A DNA stretch of 64,000 nt from Nioella sp. MMSF_3534 (GCF_030732985.1 NZ_JASHJX010000009.1:35195-99194); one strand, 5' to 3'. Positions 45,197 to 54,717 are shown, counted from the stretch's first letter. Notes: generated from the sequence alone by a model not told the origin. Made by a program: numbers and translations.

Positions 45197-45826
45197 ATGG
45201 TTGGACGGATCATCGAAACCCCCGATTGCGTGGCCGAAGGGGCCGCATGGCTGGCACAGGCCGAGCCGCGCTTTGCCCATGTGCTGGAGCTGACCGGCCC
45301 GCTGCCCCTGCGCCGCCGCAAGGACGGGTTCGCGGAGTTGCTGTCCGCCATCGTCAGCCAGCAGGTCTCGGTTGCCTCGGCGAGCGCCATCTGGGGGCGG
45401 ATGCAGGATGCGCGCCTGACCGATCCGCAACGGGTCGCGCAGGCCAGCGAGGACGACCTGCGTGCTGTTGGCCTGTCCCGTCAGAAGATCCGTTACGCGA
45501 AAGCGCTGGCCCAAGCGGGCATCGACTTTCCCGCGCTCCGACAGGCCCCGGATGAAGACGTGATCGCGGCCCTTACCGAGGTTCCCGGAATCGGGCGCTG
45601 GACGGCAGAGGTCTATGCGATGTTCTCGCTTGGCCGCGCCGATGTCTTCGCCCCTGCCGATCTGGCCTTGCAGGAGGCCGCCCGCATCCTCTTCGACCTG
45701 CCGGACCGGCCGAAGGAAAAACCGCTCAGACAGATGGCCGAGGCCTGGTCCCCCTGGCGCGCGGTTGCCGCCCGCGCGCTTTGGGCCTACTACCACGTGG
45801 CAAAGGACAGGGAAGGGATCAGATGA
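45197..45826 (+). CDS. DNA-3-methyladenine glycosylase II (AlkA-like)
   Basis: A 209-residue helix-hairpin-helix DNA glycosylase that removes alkylated bases. The HhH motif LTEVPGIGRWTAE precedes the catalytic D155 in FAPADLALQ. It is shorter than E. coli AlkA because it lacks the N-terminal domain, as in many alphaproteobacteria. The stop overlaps the next gene start by 4 bp. Confidence 0.9.
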   Translation: MVGRIIETPDCVAEGAAWLAQAEPRFAHVLELTGPLPLRRRKDGFAELLSAIVSQQVSVASASAIWGRMQDARLTDPQRVAQASEDDLRAVGLSRQKIRYAKALAQAGIDFPALRQAPDEDVIAALTEVPGIGRWTAEVYAMFSLGRADVFAPADLALQEAARILFDLPDRPKEKPLRQMAEAWSPWRAVAARALWAYYHVAKDREGIR

Positions 45827-46506
45827 CTCGCACGCTCGAATTCGGCAAACGCCCCGCGGCCTCCGGCCAGGCCGACAGCCTGGTGATCTTCCTGCATGGC
45901 TATGGGGCAGACGGAAACGACCTCCTGGGCCTTGCCGACCCGCTGGCCCCGCATCTGCCCAACACGGTTTTCGTGGCCCCCGATGCGCCCGAACGTTCCG
46001 CCATGAACCCGATGGGCTTCCAGTGGTTCCCGATCCCGTGGATCGACGGCTCCTCCGAAGAAGCCGCAGCCGAGGGCATGGCCCGCGCTGTGGATGATCT
46101 CAACGCCTTCCTCGATCAGATCATGGAGTCCGAGGGCATTGCCGCAGATCGCACCGTTCTGGTGGGCTTTTCTCAAGGCACGATGATGAGCCTCCACGTC
46201 GCCCCCCGCCGCGAGCCCCCCTTCGCGGGCGTCGTCGGCTTTTCTGGCCGCCTGCTGGAGCCGGAGCTTCTGGCCGACGAGATTGTCTCCCGCCCGCCGG
46301 TCCTGCTCATCCATGGCGATCAGGATGACGTGGTGCCACCGCAAAGCCTGCCCCAGGCCGCCGAGGCGCTGCAGGCGGCGGGTATCGACGTCTACGCCCA
46401 TATCATGCGCGGCACCGCCCATGGGATCGCGCCCGACGGGCTGTCCGTGGCGCTGGCCTTTATCCGTCAGGTGTTGGAGATCGAGGACGCCCCGGAAGAG
46501 GACTGA
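45823..46506 (+). CDS. Phospholipase/carboxylesterase-type alpha/beta hydrolase
   Basis: A 227-residue hydrolase of the carboxylesterase/phospholipase family. The nucleophile is S117 in VGFSQGTMM, the Asp in HGDQDDVVP and His in RGTAHGI complete the triad. Start FLHGYGADGND is typical. It is translationally coupled to the AlkA-like gene; substrate unknown. Confidence 0.9.
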   Translation: MTRTLEFGKRPAASGQADSLVIFLHGYGADGNDLLGLADPLAPHLPNTVFVAPDAPERSAMNPMGFQWFPIPWIDGSSEEAAAEGMARAVDDLNAFLDQIMESEGIAADRTVLVGFSQGTMMSLHVAPRREPPFAGVVGFSGRLLEPELLADEIVSRPPVLLIHGDQDDVVPPQSLPQAAEALQAAGIDVYAHIMRGTAHGIAPDGLSVALAFIRQVLEIEDAPEED

Positions 46507-46509
46507 CCC

Positions 46510-46692
46510 CTTCTTCTTGGCCCAAATACTCCCGCCGGAGGCGTCCAACCTGTCCACGCCGATAGGCGCTGGACTCGGCAGACAGCCCCCGCCACGATCC
46601 CGTGGCAACGCGGCACTTTGAGGCCTCCGGCGTCAGCCGGGGGTTGAGAAGGGCCGCTCCCCGGTCGACGCCGCAGGCGGCGAAACCGCAAA
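46510..46692 (-). repeat. Composite dispersed repeat, copy 2 (modules B and A, inverted)
   Basis: Starts just after the esterase stop. Module B (46510-46550) is the reverse complement of copy 1 module B (GCCTCCGGCGG.GAGTATTTGGGCCAAGA); module A (46595-46692) is the reverse complement of copy 1 module A, ending in GTTTCGCCGCC on the minus strand. This accounts for half of the 360-bp gap before the HNH gene. Confidence 0.88.
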
Positions 46693-46765
46693 ACCTGTGG
46701 ATACCTGTCATATCCCCGTCATCTGCCTGACCTATCACAAAAGCGCGCAACCCAAAATGTGGCGC

Positions 46766-46793
46766 TTGCCAGCCGGATTTTGGCAGATATAGT
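46766..46793 (+). promoter_or_regulatory. Candidate promoter of the HNH gene
   Basis: TTGCCA (46766-46771) and TATAGT (46788-46793) with 16-base spacing, 73 bp upstream of the HNH start; TGCCA and TGGCA inside form an inverted repeat. The rest of the gap is described under the composite repeat. Confidence 0.5.
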
Positions 46794-46866
46794 GGTTACA
46801 TGGCTGGAGCGGGTGCTCCCGTTCTGATGCCGAAAACGGGCAGACAGGGCGAGGGCGGAGTCACTC

Positions 46867-47457
46867 ATGGATGGCGACGGCAGTTTCAGAACGGAATTCG
46901 TAAGAGAGCCGGGAAGGCTCAGCCAGCATCCGGCATTGGTCCTGAATGCGGACTACCGGCCACTCTCCTACTACCCCCTCTCTCTCTGGCCCTGGCAGGA
47001 CGCGATCAAGGCGGTCTGTCTCGATCGGGTCGATATCGTGGCCGAATACGATGCCTTCGTGCATTCCCCCACGACCAGGATCCGCATTCCCTCCGTGGTG
47101 GTCCTGCGCGACTATGTGAAGCCGCAAAAACGCGTGGCCTTCACCCGGTTCAACCTCTTCCTGCGCGACGAGTTTTCCTGCCAGTATTGTGGCAGCAAGG
47201 GCGATCTGACCTTCGACCACGTGGTGCCGCGCGCCAGTGGCGGCATCACGTCCTGGGAAAACGTGGTCGCCGCCTGTTCGCCCTGCAACCTGCGCAAGGG
47301 GTCCAAAAGCCTGCGCCGTTCGGGTCTTTCCTTGCGTAAACCGCCTCGTCAGCCGGGCGCGGAGGAGCTGCGCAATATGGGCCGCAAGTTCCCGCCCGGT
47401 CACTTGCACGACAGCTGGCTCGATTTCCTCTATTGGGATGCAGAGCTGGACGCGTAA
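46867..47457 (+). CDS. HNH endonuclease family protein
   Basis: A 196-residue protein with an HNH domain: C105-x2-C108 and C137-x2-C140 bind zinc, with D117-H118 and N132 of the active site (FDHVVPRASGG, then NVV..CSPCN). These solo HNH proteins of alphaproteobacteria are not tied to a mobile element; the function is probably DNA cleavage or repair. Start ATG 46867 has GCGGAG 6-7 bases upstream. Confidence 0.92.
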   Translation: MDGDGSFRTEFVREPGRLSQHPALVLNADYRPLSYYPLSLWPWQDAIKAVCLDRVDIVAEYDAFVHSPTTRIRIPSVVVLRDYVKPQKRVAFTRFNLFLRDEFSCQYCGSKGDLTFDHVVPRASGGITSWENVVAACSPCNLRKGSKSLRRSGLSLRKPPRQPGAEELRNMGRKFPPGHLHDSWLDFLYWDAELDA

Positions 47458-47466
47458 GCTGCGCCC

Positions 47467-48681
47467 ATGAACTGGCCCAGGAATCGAGACGACACGCCCC
47501 CGCATCTGCTGGAAAGCGACCGCGCGGCGGGGTTTGAGGTGACGCCGGACTATACCCGGTTTTCCCAGATGAACGACATGTTCACTCGTGCCTTCTGGGA
47601 TGACAGCGTGCGCAACAAGCATAGCGACGGCTTCTTCGCCTCCTACCGGATGGAGGCCGCGCCGCGCCGGGGCGAAGGCTTCCAGACCCGCGATTTCGCC
47701 CTTCGCAACGCCGCCTGGCGCGTCTCCGACATGGTCTCGGACCGGCACGCAGGCGAGGGGGAGCGCGAGGGCTTCCAGGCCCCGCTGCGCAATGACACGC
47801 CAGTGGCTGCTGATAAGGCCGAGCTTGGCACAGCGGAGGAGGAGGCGCAGGACATCAAACGCATCGCGCGGCTCTTTGGTGCCGATCTGGTGGGCATCAC
47901 CCATATGGACCTGCGCTGGCATTATTCCGACCGCCCCGACACGCGCGACATGACACCGGTTTCCAATGACCTGCCCGACGGCCTGACCCATGTGATCGTC
48001 ATGGCCCATGCGATGGATTTCGACCTGGTGGAGACCTATCCAAGCGCGCTGGCGGGCGCGGCAACCGGTTTGGAATACTCCCACGAGGCTGCGATCGTCA
48101 TGCAGCTCGCCGCCTATATCCGCAATCTGGGGTTTCAGGCGGTGGCCAGCATGAATGACACGGCGCTGGTCATTCCCTACGCGGTGAAGGCCGGGCTTGG
48201 CGAATACGGGCGCAACCAGATGGTGCTGACGCCGGAATTTGGCCCGCGCGTGCGGTTTTCCAAGATCTTCACCGATATGCCGCTGGCCGTGGATGCCCCG
48301 CGCAAGCTGGGGCTGGCAGATTATTGCCACGGCTGCACCCAATGCGCCGAGAGCTGCCCGCCCAAGGCGCTGCCTTTCGGGGCCCCCGATTTCGGGGAAG
48401 AAAAGGCGGCAGGCAGCCCGTCCACTCAAAGGGGCGTGCGCAAATGGTCCGCCAATTGCGAGGCCTGCTTCGGCTACTGGGCGAAACTGAAATCCGACTG
48501 CGCCATCTGCATGCGCGTCTGCCCGTTCAATCGGCGCGGCACTTGGCAAGACCGGCTCTGGCGCTGGCTGGCCCTTGGCGGGGCAGGGCAGGCGGGTGTC
48601 CGGCTGGCCCGTCGCTGGCAGAATCGACAAGGTGTTCGGCCGCGCCTAAAGCCGCGTGACTGGTGGGCAAATCCCCGCTAG
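47467..48681 (+). CDS. Reductive-dehalogenase-like cobalamin/4Fe-4S protein
   Basis: A 404-residue protein related to the catalytic domain of reductive dehalogenases and to epoxyqueuosine reductase. Ferredoxin-type cysteines are C287-x2-C290-x2-C293-x3-C297 and C334-x10-C345-x2-C348-x3-C352-Pro, the second spacing matching RdhA proteins. No Tat signal or membrane anchor is seen, so it is cytosolic. No partner subunit RdhB is adjacent. It could act on halogenated organics or another cobalamin-dependent reduction. It starts 10 bp after the HNH gene. Confidence 0.8.
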   Translation: MNWPRNRDDTPPHLLESDRAAGFEVTPDYTRFSQMNDMFTRAFWDDSVRNKHSDGFFASYRMEAAPRRGEGFQTRDFALRNAAWRVSDMVSDRHAGEGEREGFQAPLRNDTPVAADKAELGTAEEEAQDIKRIARLFGADLVGITHMDLRWHYSDRPDTRDMTPVSNDLPDGLTHVIVMAHAMDFDLVETYPSALAGAATGLEYSHEAAIVMQLAAYIRNLGFQAVASMNDTALVIPYAVKAGLGEYGRNQMVLTPEFGPRVRFSKIFTDMPLAVDAPRKLGLADYCHGCTQCAESCPPKALPFGAPDFGEEKAAGSPSTQRGVRKWSANCEACFGYWAKLKSDCAICMRVCPFNRRGTWQDRLWRWLALGGAGQAGVRLARRWQNRQGVRPRLKPRDWWANPR

Positions 48682-48711
48682 CCTCGCGCCAAACAGACAA
48701 GGGAGTCACCC

Positions 48712-49659
48712 ATGGCCGATCCGTTCTTCACCCCCATCTCGGGCTTCGAGCTGCCGCGTTTTGCCGGCATCCCCAGCTTCATGCGTCTGCCGCATGTCGG
48801 GCTGGACCATGCCCGGATCGGCGAGGTGGAGATCGGCCTTGTCGGCGTGCCCTGGGACGCAGGGACGACCAACCGCCCCGGCCCCCGTCACGGCCCCCGG
48901 CAGCTGCGCGACATGTCCACCATGATCCGCGCCCAGAATGACGCGACGGGTGTGCGCCCCTTCGAGGCAAGGAACTGCGCCGACCTGGGCGATGTCGGCC
49001 CCAACCCCGCCGATCTGATGGACAGCCTGACCCGCATTACCGCCTTCTATGACAAGGTTAAATCCCATGGAATCAAGCCCCTGACCGCAGGCGGCGATCA
49101 CCTGTCCACCCTTCCGATCCTGCGCGCCATGGCCAAGGACGGCCCCCTTGGCATGATCCATTTCGACAGCCACACCGATCTCTTCCACAGCTATTTCGAC
49201 GGGCGCATGTATACCCATGGTACCCCCTTCCGCCGCGCGGTGGAGGAGGGGCTGCTCGACCCCAAGCGCGTGGTCATGATCGGCATTCGCGGCACGGCCT
49301 ATGACAGCGAGGACCGGGATTTCGCCGACAGCGTCGGCATCCGCGTCATTCCGATCGGCGAATTTCACGCCCGCGGCGTCGAGGACGTGATGGCAGAAGC
49401 ACGCGAGATCGCGGGCACCGGCGACACTTATGTCAGCTACGATATCGACTTCGTCGACCCCGCCTTCGCCCCCGGCACCGGCACGCCAGAGGTGGGCGGG
49501 CCCAACAGCTATCAGGCGCTGCAGGTGGTGCGGGAATTGCAGGGCGTCAACATCGTCGGCGCCGATCTCGTGGAGGTCTCACCTCCCTTCGATCAGGCTG
49601 GCAACACCGCCTATCTCGGTGCGTCCATCATGTTCGAACTGCTCTGCGTGATGGTCTGA
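48712..49659 (+). CDS. Agmatinase/ureohydrolase family enzyme 2
   Basis: A 315-residue arginase-fold protein with metal motifs GGDHLSTLPI, MIHFDSHTDLF and SYDIDFVDPAFAPGTG. It is only distantly like the first ureohydrolase in this window, so it probably has another guanidino substrate (guanidinobutyrate, guanidinopropionate or formiminoglutamate are family options). GGGAG precedes the ATG. It runs on from the reductive-dehalogenase-like gene with 30 bp between. Confidence 0.88.
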   Translation: MADPFFTPISGFELPRFAGIPSFMRLPHVGLDHARIGEVEIGLVGVPWDAGTTNRPGPRHGPRQLRDMSTMIRAQNDATGVRPFEARNCADLGDVGPNPADLMDSLTRITAFYDKVKSHGIKPLTAGGDHLSTLPILRAMAKDGPLGMIHFDSHTDLFHSYFDGRMYTHGTPFRRAVEEGLLDPKRVVMIGIRGTAYDSEDRDFADSVGIRVIPIGEFHARGVEDVMAEAREIAGTGDTYVSYDIDFVDPAFAPGTGTPEVGGPNSYQALQVVRELQGVNIVGADLVEVSPPFDQAGNTAYLGASIMFELLCVMV

Positions 49660-49698
49660 CAGACAGCCCTGCGCATCGGCGCAGCTCTGCGCTTGTGC

Positions 49699-49760
49699 TT
49701 TCATCTTGGCAAAAATACCTCGGGGGGTCCGGGGGGCAGCGCCCCCCGGCGGGTCGGCGC
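49699..49760. repeat. Dispersed repeat, copy 3 (module B variant with GC hairpin)
   Basis: CTTTCATCTTGGCAAAAATACCTC (reverse of module B's TATTTGGGCCAAGATGAAAG) followed by a GC hairpin with arms CCGGGGGGC (49729-49737) / GCCCCCCGG (49741-49749). It lies between two convergent genes and may also act as their terminator. Confidence 0.75.
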
Positions 49761-49779
49761 TGTAAGGCGGCGAAATCCC

Positions 49780-50721
49780 TCAGGCAGAACAGCTTGCCCC
49801 GCCCAACACGCAGAACTTCGCGCAATGGGGGTGGTTCAGGGCCACCTCCCGCTCTGCCTCCTCCAGCGTCTCGCCCATCTCGAACGCCTCGTCATAGGCC
49901 AGCAGCGTGCAGGCCAGCACCACCGGCCGCGCCGCGCCCTTGCGTTTCACCACCATGCGCGAGGACGCACACATGACGCTGTCAGGCGATTTGCCGAGGA
50001 TGTCCCAGCATCCGGTGGTGATCTCGGGCACATCGACGCTTTCATCCATTTCGGGAAACAGCACCAGCGCGCCGGGGTCGTTCGCGTCAATCGCATAGGC
50101 CCGGTTCGCGAACAGCTCCGCAAACTGCGCCCGTGCGCTTTCCTCGCTTTCGCCCCAGACCGTTCGGGCGGCGACGGCCATGGCGATGTCCCGATCACGC
50201 AGCCAGTCCATGCCTTGCAGCGTCTTGTCAAAGCTGCCCGCACCGCGTTCCTCATCGTGCAGCGCTTTCGACCAGTGGTCGAGCGACACCCGCAGCGTCA
50301 GCTTGCCGGGATAGGCCGTATTCAACCGCGCCAGCCCTTCGCGCACCCGGCCGCGCATCATCGGCAGCATCGCATTGGTCAGGATCAGCACCTCATAGCC
50401 GCGCATCAGCGCCGCCTCGGCCATGCCGATCATCTCGGGGTTCATGAAGGGCTCGCCGCCCGTGAACCCGATCTCGCGCACGCCCCAGTTCCGGGCCTCC
50501 AATTGATCGAGATACGCCTCGACCTCGGCCCGGCTGATATAGACCAGCGCATCATTGGTCGGGCTCGACAGGATGTAGCAATTCGCGCAGGTGATATTGC
50601 ACAGCGTTCCGGTGTTGAACCACAGCGTTTGCGGGTCGCTGAGCGCGACCCTTGCGCGCGTTTCGCCATTGGCGGTCGTGGCCGGGTCCTGGAATTTCTG
50701 CGGATGTAAGGTGTCTTTCAT
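49780..50721 (-). CDS. Radical SAM protein
   Basis: A 313-residue radical SAM enzyme. The [4Fe-4S] ligands are C41-x3-C45-x2-C48 (TLCNITCANCYI) and the GGEPF motif follows (GFTGGEPFMNPEM). Further cysteines at the end (CAKFC, GGASC) may hold an auxiliary cluster. Substrate unknown; the Rhodobacterales homologues are not characterised as far as I recall. It is convergent with the second ureohydrolase and divergent from zwf. Confidence 0.88.
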   Translation of the reverse strand: MKDTLHPQKFQDPATTANGETRARVALSDPQTLWFNTGTLCNITCANCYILSSPTNDALVYISRAEVEAYLDQLEARNWGVREIGFTGGEPFMNPEMIGMAEAALMRGYEVLILTNAMLPMMRGRVREGLARLNTAYPGKLTLRVSLDHWSKALHDEERGAGSFDKTLQGMDWLRDRDIAMAVAARTVWGESEESARAQFAELFANRAYAIDANDPGALVLFPEMDESVDVPEITTGCWDILGKSPDSVMCASSRMVVKRKGAARPVVLACTLLAYDEAFEMGETLEEAEREVALNHPHCAKFCVLGGASCSA

Positions 50722-50811
50722 GATCTCGGCCCTTGTCTTGGTTCAAGGGCTAAGGCGTTCGGGGGAAAAAGAAAACCACTCGGGCGCATATCAACACCAT
50801 TGTGATCTTTC

Positions 50812-50833
50812 CGTGAAAGGCTGGACGTGAAAG
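50812..50833 (+). promoter_or_regulatory. Two direct repeats CGTGAAAG upstream of zwf
   Basis: CGTGAAAG at 50812-50819 and at 50826-50833 (14-bp period). The first also forms CTTTC-CGT-GAAAG with its left flank. Located in the divergent promoter region between the radical SAM gene and zwf. Confidence 0.4.
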
Positions 50834-50865
50834 AATTATCGGTGTAGAGCCTGCATGACAGCGCC

Positions 50866-50879
50866 TGATAGCGCTAACA
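50866..50879. promoter_or_regulatory. LacI-type operator-like palindrome upstream of zwf
   Basis: TGATAGCGCTAACA is a 14-bp palindrome with one mismatched pair (A3/A12) and the central CG typical of LacI-family operators in alphaproteobacteria. It lies about 50 bp before the zwf start codon. Confidence 0.6.
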
Positions 50880-50927
50880 TTTTCCGGGGCGGCCCGGCTG
50901 CCGCCCCAAGCCTGAAGGATGGTTTCC

Positions 50928-52382
50928 ATGGTTGCGCGCGTCATTCCGGTGGAGGAATTCGATCTGGTGATCTTCGGCGGCACGGGCGATCTGGCCCGGC
51001 GCAAGATCCTGCCGGGGCTCTATCGCCGCTTCTGGGCCGAACAGATGCCGGCAGGTGCCCGCATCATCGGTGCCGCCCGGACCGATCAGGACAGCGATGC
51101 CTGGCGGGCCTTCGTGCGGGAGGCGATCGAGGAATTCGTATCCGAGCGCAAGCGGGTGCCCGAAACCATCGAGGCGTTTCTCGACTGCCTGACCTATGTG
51201 CCGATTGACGCCATGGGCACCGGCGGCTGGTCGGACCTCAAGGCTCAGATGCGTGATGGCGTGGTACAGGCCTTTTATTTCTCCGTCGCCCCCAGCCTTT
51301 TCGGCCCCATTGCCGAGCGGCTAAAGGAAAACGGCATTGCGCGCGATGACGCGCGGATCGTCGTGGAAAAGCCCTTTGGCCGTGATCTGGACACGGCGAA
51401 GGCGCTCAATGCCACGCTCGCCGCCCATTTCGACGAGGCGCAGATTTACCGGATCGACCATTATCTGGGCAAGGAAACCGTGCAGAACCTGATGGCGGTG
51501 CGCTTTGCCAATATGCTTTTTGAGCCGCTCTGGAACGCGCAATATGTGGACCATGTGCAGATCACCGTGGCCGAAACCGTGGGTGTCGGCGGGCGTGGGG
51601 CCTATTACGACAAATCGGGCGCGATGCGGGATATGGTGCAAAACCACCTGATGCAGCTTTTGTGCCTGACGGCGATGGAACCGCCCGCGCATTTCGAACC
51701 CAATGCAGTGCGGGATGAGAAACTCAAGGTGATCCGCGCGCTTGATCCGGTCAAACCCGATGACATCGTGCGCGGCCAGTACAAGGCGGGCCGGGACGGG
51801 GCCAGCTACCGCGACGACGCGGAAAACGGCGACAGCCTGACCGAAAGCTTCGTCGCCATGAAGGTCCATATCTCCAACTGGCGCTGGAACGGCACGCCCT
51901 TCTACCTGCGCACCGGCAAGCGCATGACCGCGCGCATGTCCGAGATCGTGGTGCATTTCAAGGAACCGCCCCACAATATCTTCACCGAAGCCGCCGATCC
52001 GCGCAGCAACATCCTGACCATCCGGCTGCAACCCGATGAAGGCATCGACCTGCGCATGACCATCAAGGAACCGGGGCCGGGCGGGATGCGGCTGGTCGAG
52101 GTGCCCATGGACATGACCTTTGCCGAGGCGCTTGGGCCGGAAGCCGCCGATGTGCCCGACGCCTATGAACGGCTGATCATGGATGTGATCCGGGGCAATC
52201 AGACGCTGTTCATGCGCGGCGACGAGGTCGAAGCCGCCTGGGCCTGGACCGACCCGATCATCGCTGGATGGACGGGCCGCGAAGATGTACCCTTGCCCTA
52301 TGACGCCGGATCGGCAGGGCCGGAGGATGCGCTTATCCTGCTCTACCGCGATGGCCGCCGATGGAGGGAGATTTCCGCATGA
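50928..52382 (+). CDS. zwf: Glucose-6-phosphate dehydrogenase
   Basis: A 484-residue NADP-linked enzyme, first step of the oxidative pentose phosphate and Entner-Doudoroff routes. The nucleotide-binding FGGTGDLARRK is near the start and the active-site block YRIDHYLGKETVQN with catalytic His follows. ATG 50928 was chosen over the ATG at 50919 because AAGGA lies 8 bases upstream of it. First gene of zwf-pgl-pgi, coupled to pgl by a 4-bp overlap. Confidence 0.96.
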   Translation: MVARVIPVEEFDLVIFGGTGDLARRKILPGLYRRFWAEQMPAGARIIGAARTDQDSDAWRAFVREAIEEFVSERKRVPETIEAFLDCLTYVPIDAMGTGGWSDLKAQMRDGVVQAFYFSVAPSLFGPIAERLKENGIARDDARIVVEKPFGRDLDTAKALNATLAAHFDEAQIYRIDHYLGKETVQNLMAVRFANMLFEPLWNAQYVDHVQITVAETVGVGGRGAYYDKSGAMRDMVQNHLMQLLCLTAMEPPAHFEPNAVRDEKLKVIRALDPVKPDDIVRGQYKAGRDGASYRDDAENGDSLTESFVAMKVHISNWRWNGTPFYLRTGKRMTARMSEIVVHFKEPPHNIFTEAADPRSNILTIRLQPDEGIDLRMTIKEPGPGGMRLVEVPMDMTFAEALGPEAADVPDAYERLIMDVIRGNQTLFMRGDEVEAAWAWTDPIIAGWTGREDVPLPYDAGSAGPEDALILLYRDGRRWREISA

Positions 52383-53050
52383 ACCTGATCGAGTACCCCG
52401 ACAGCGACATGATGATGCTGGACCTCGCCGATACGCTGGCCAGCGAACTGGCCGACCATCTTCGCCGCGATGACCGGGTCAGCTTCTGCGTTCCTGGCGG
52501 CAGCACGCCGGGGCCGGTTTTCGACGTGCTGAGCGAACAGGCGCTGGATTGGGACCGGGTGACGGTGTTCCTGTCTGATGAACGCTGGGTGCCTTCGGAC
52601 AATCCGCGTTCGAACACCAAGCTGATCATGGAGCGGCTTCTGATCTCGAAGGCGCGGCGGGCGAGTTTTGTGCCGCTTTATGCCGCCGCCCACACGCCCG
52701 AGGATTATGTGGACGAATTGGCCAAGGGGCTGGAGCCGCATCTGCCCATCACCCTGCTGTTGCTTGGCATGGGGGCGGATATGCACACCGCCTCGCTCTT
52801 TCCCGGTGCTGACCGGCTGGCCGATGCGCTCGATGATCATGCGCCGGTGCTGGTGCCCATGCGCGGCGGTGGCGCGCTCGAGGCGCGGGTCACGTTGTCG
52901 GCGCGGGTGCTGAAGGCGGCTGTCTCGACCCATATCGTGATCACCGGTAACGAAAAGCGCGCCGCGTTGGAAAAGGCGCAACACCTGTCGATGGAAGAGG
53001 CCCCTGTGCGGGCTGTCCTGAGCGGCGCGACGGTGCATTGGGCGCCTTAA
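52379..53050 (+). CDS. pgl: 6-phosphogluconolactonase
   Basis: A 223-residue DevB-type lactonase hydrolysing 6-phosphogluconolactone. Motifs CVPGGSTPGPVFDVL and FLSDERWVP are diagnostic. ATG 52379 overlaps the zwf stop (ATGA) and has GGAGGGAG upstream. Confidence 0.95.
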   Translation: MNLIEYPDSDMMMLDLADTLASELADHLRRDDRVSFCVPGGSTPGPVFDVLSEQALDWDRVTVFLSDERWVPSDNPRSNTKLIMERLLISKARRASFVPLYAAAHTPEDYVDELAKGLEPHLPITLLLLGMGADMHTASLFPGADRLADALDDHAPVLVPMRGGGALEARVTLSARVLKAAVSTHIVITGNEKRAALEKAQHLSMEEAPVRAVLSGATVHWAP

Positions 53051-53096
53051 GAACGCTTTGTAACTTATTGATATACTGTCGGGAAGGAAATCGCCC

Positions 53097-54710
53097 ATGA
53101 CCATCTGGGACGATCTGAAAGCGCATCACGCGGCCAAGTCGGGGCGGACCATCGCGGATCTCTTCTCCGCCGATCCCGCACGGTTCGACACCTACAGCCG
53201 GGCGTCGGATGGCATGCTCTTCGACTTCTCCAAGACCACGATCGACGCGGGCGCGCTGTCGCTACTGATCGAACTGGCGCGGCAGGCCAAGGTCGAGGAC
53301 CGGCGCGAAGCGATGTTCACCGGTGAGAAGATCAACGAAACCGAGGGCCGCGCGGTGCTGCACACCGCGCTGCGCGCGCCCGGCGGCGTGGTCGAGGTGG
53401 ATGGGCAGAACGTCATTCCCGGCGTGCTGGACACCCGCGCGCGGATGGCGGCCTTTGCCGATGCCGTTCGGTCGGGCGAGATTGCCGGGCAGGGCGGCGC
53501 CTACACCGACGTAGTCAATATCGGCATCGGCGGCTCGGACCTCGGCCCCGTGATGGGCACGCTGGCGCTTGCCCCTTACCATGATGGGCCGCGTATCCAC
53601 TACGTCTCGAACGTCGATGGCGCGCATATCCATGACACGCTGAAGGGGCTCGATCCCACCCGCACGCTGGTCATTGTCGCGTCCAAGACCTTCACCACCA
53701 TTGAGACCATGACCAACGCCGAAACCGCGCGGGACTGGATGGCGGGGGCGGTGGACACCCCTGCCGATCAGTTCGTGGCCCTGTCCACCGCTGCCGACCT
53801 GACCGCCGATTTCGGCATCGCACCTGACCGTGTTTTCGGCTTCGAGGATTGGGTCGGCGGGCGTTATTCCATGTGGGGGCCGATTGGCCTGGGCATGATG
53901 CTGGCCGTGGGGCCTGAGGCGTTTGGGCAGTTCCTGTCAGGCGGTCACGCCATGGACACCCATTTCCGGCAAGCCGATCTGGCCGACAACCTGCCGGTGC
54001 TGCTGGCGCTCGTGGGGATCTGGCACAACCAGGTGCAGGGCCACGCCACCCGCGCCGTGCTGCCCTATGACCAGCGGCTGTTGCGGCTGCCCGCCTATCT
54101 GCAACAGCTGGAGATGGAATCAAACGGCAAGCGTGTCTCGATGGATGGCGCGGATCTGGAAATGAATTCCGGTCCGATTGTCTGGGGCGAGCCCGGCACC
54201 AATGGTCAGCATGCATTCTACCAGCTGATCCATCAAGGCACCCGCGTGGTACCGTGCGAATTTATCGTGGCGGCAGAGGGGCATGAGCCCGATCTGGCCC
54301 ATCACCACCGCCTGCTGGTCGCCAATTGCCTCGCGCAATCCGAGGCGCTGATGCGGGGCAGGTCGCTGGAGGAAGCCACCGAGATCATGGCCGCCAAGGG
54401 GCTGACCGGCGCGGAACTGGACCGTCAGGCTCGCCACCGGGTTTTCCCCGGCAATCGACCCTCCACGACGCTGATCTATCCGAAACTCACCCCCTTCGTT
54501 CTGGGCCAGATCATCGCGCTTTATGAACATCGCGTGTTCGTGGAGGGCGTGATCCTCGGCATCAACAGCTATGACCAATGGGGCGTGGAACTGGGCAAGG
54601 AACTCGCCAAGGCGCTGGACCCGGTGCTGACGGGCGCGTCCGACGGGGCAGGCAAGGACGGCTCGACGCTCGGGCTGGTGGCCTACGCACAGGCGCACGG
54701 TCTAAGCTGA
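53097..54710 (+). CDS. pgi: Glucose-6-phosphate isomerase
   Basis: A 537-residue PGI, usual length. Conserved blocks are [26 protein letters not shown], and [12 protein letters not shown]. It brings fructose-6-phosphate into the zwf route, consistent with recycling of hexose phosphate in Entner-Doudoroff bacteria. It lies 46 bp after pgl in one operon and ends before a strong terminator. Confidence 0.96.
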   Translation: MTIWDDLKAHHAAKSGRTIADLFSADPARFDTYSRASDGMLFDFSKTTIDAGALSLLIELARQAKVEDRREAMFTGEKINETEGRAVLHTALRAPGGVVEVDGQNVIPGVLDTRARMAAFADAVRSGEIAGQGGAYTDVVNIGIGGSDLGPVMGTLALAPYHDGPRIHYVSNVDGAHIHDTLKGLDPTRTLVIVASKTFTTIETMTNAETARDWMAGAVDTPADQFVALSTAADLTADFGIAPDRVFGFEDWVGGRYSMWGPIGLGMMLAVGPEAFGQFLSGGHAMDTHFRQADLADNLPVLLALVGIWHNQVQGHATRAVLPYDQRLLRLPAYLQQLEMESNGKRVSMDGADLEMNSGPIVWGEPGTNGQHAFYQLIHQGTRVVPCEFIVAAEGHEPDLAHHHRLLVANCLAQSEALMRGRSLEEATEIMAAKGLTGAELDRQARHRVFPGNRPSTTLIYPKLTPFVLGQIIALYEHRVFVEGVILGINSYDQWGVELGKELAKALDPVLTGASDGAGKDGSTLGLVAYAQAHGLS

Positions 54711-54717
54711 TCCCAAC

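Noticed and set aside
46861..48630. A 589-residue open frame on the minus strand
   Set aside because: Antisense to the HNH and reductive-dehalogenase-like genes; no family resemblance.
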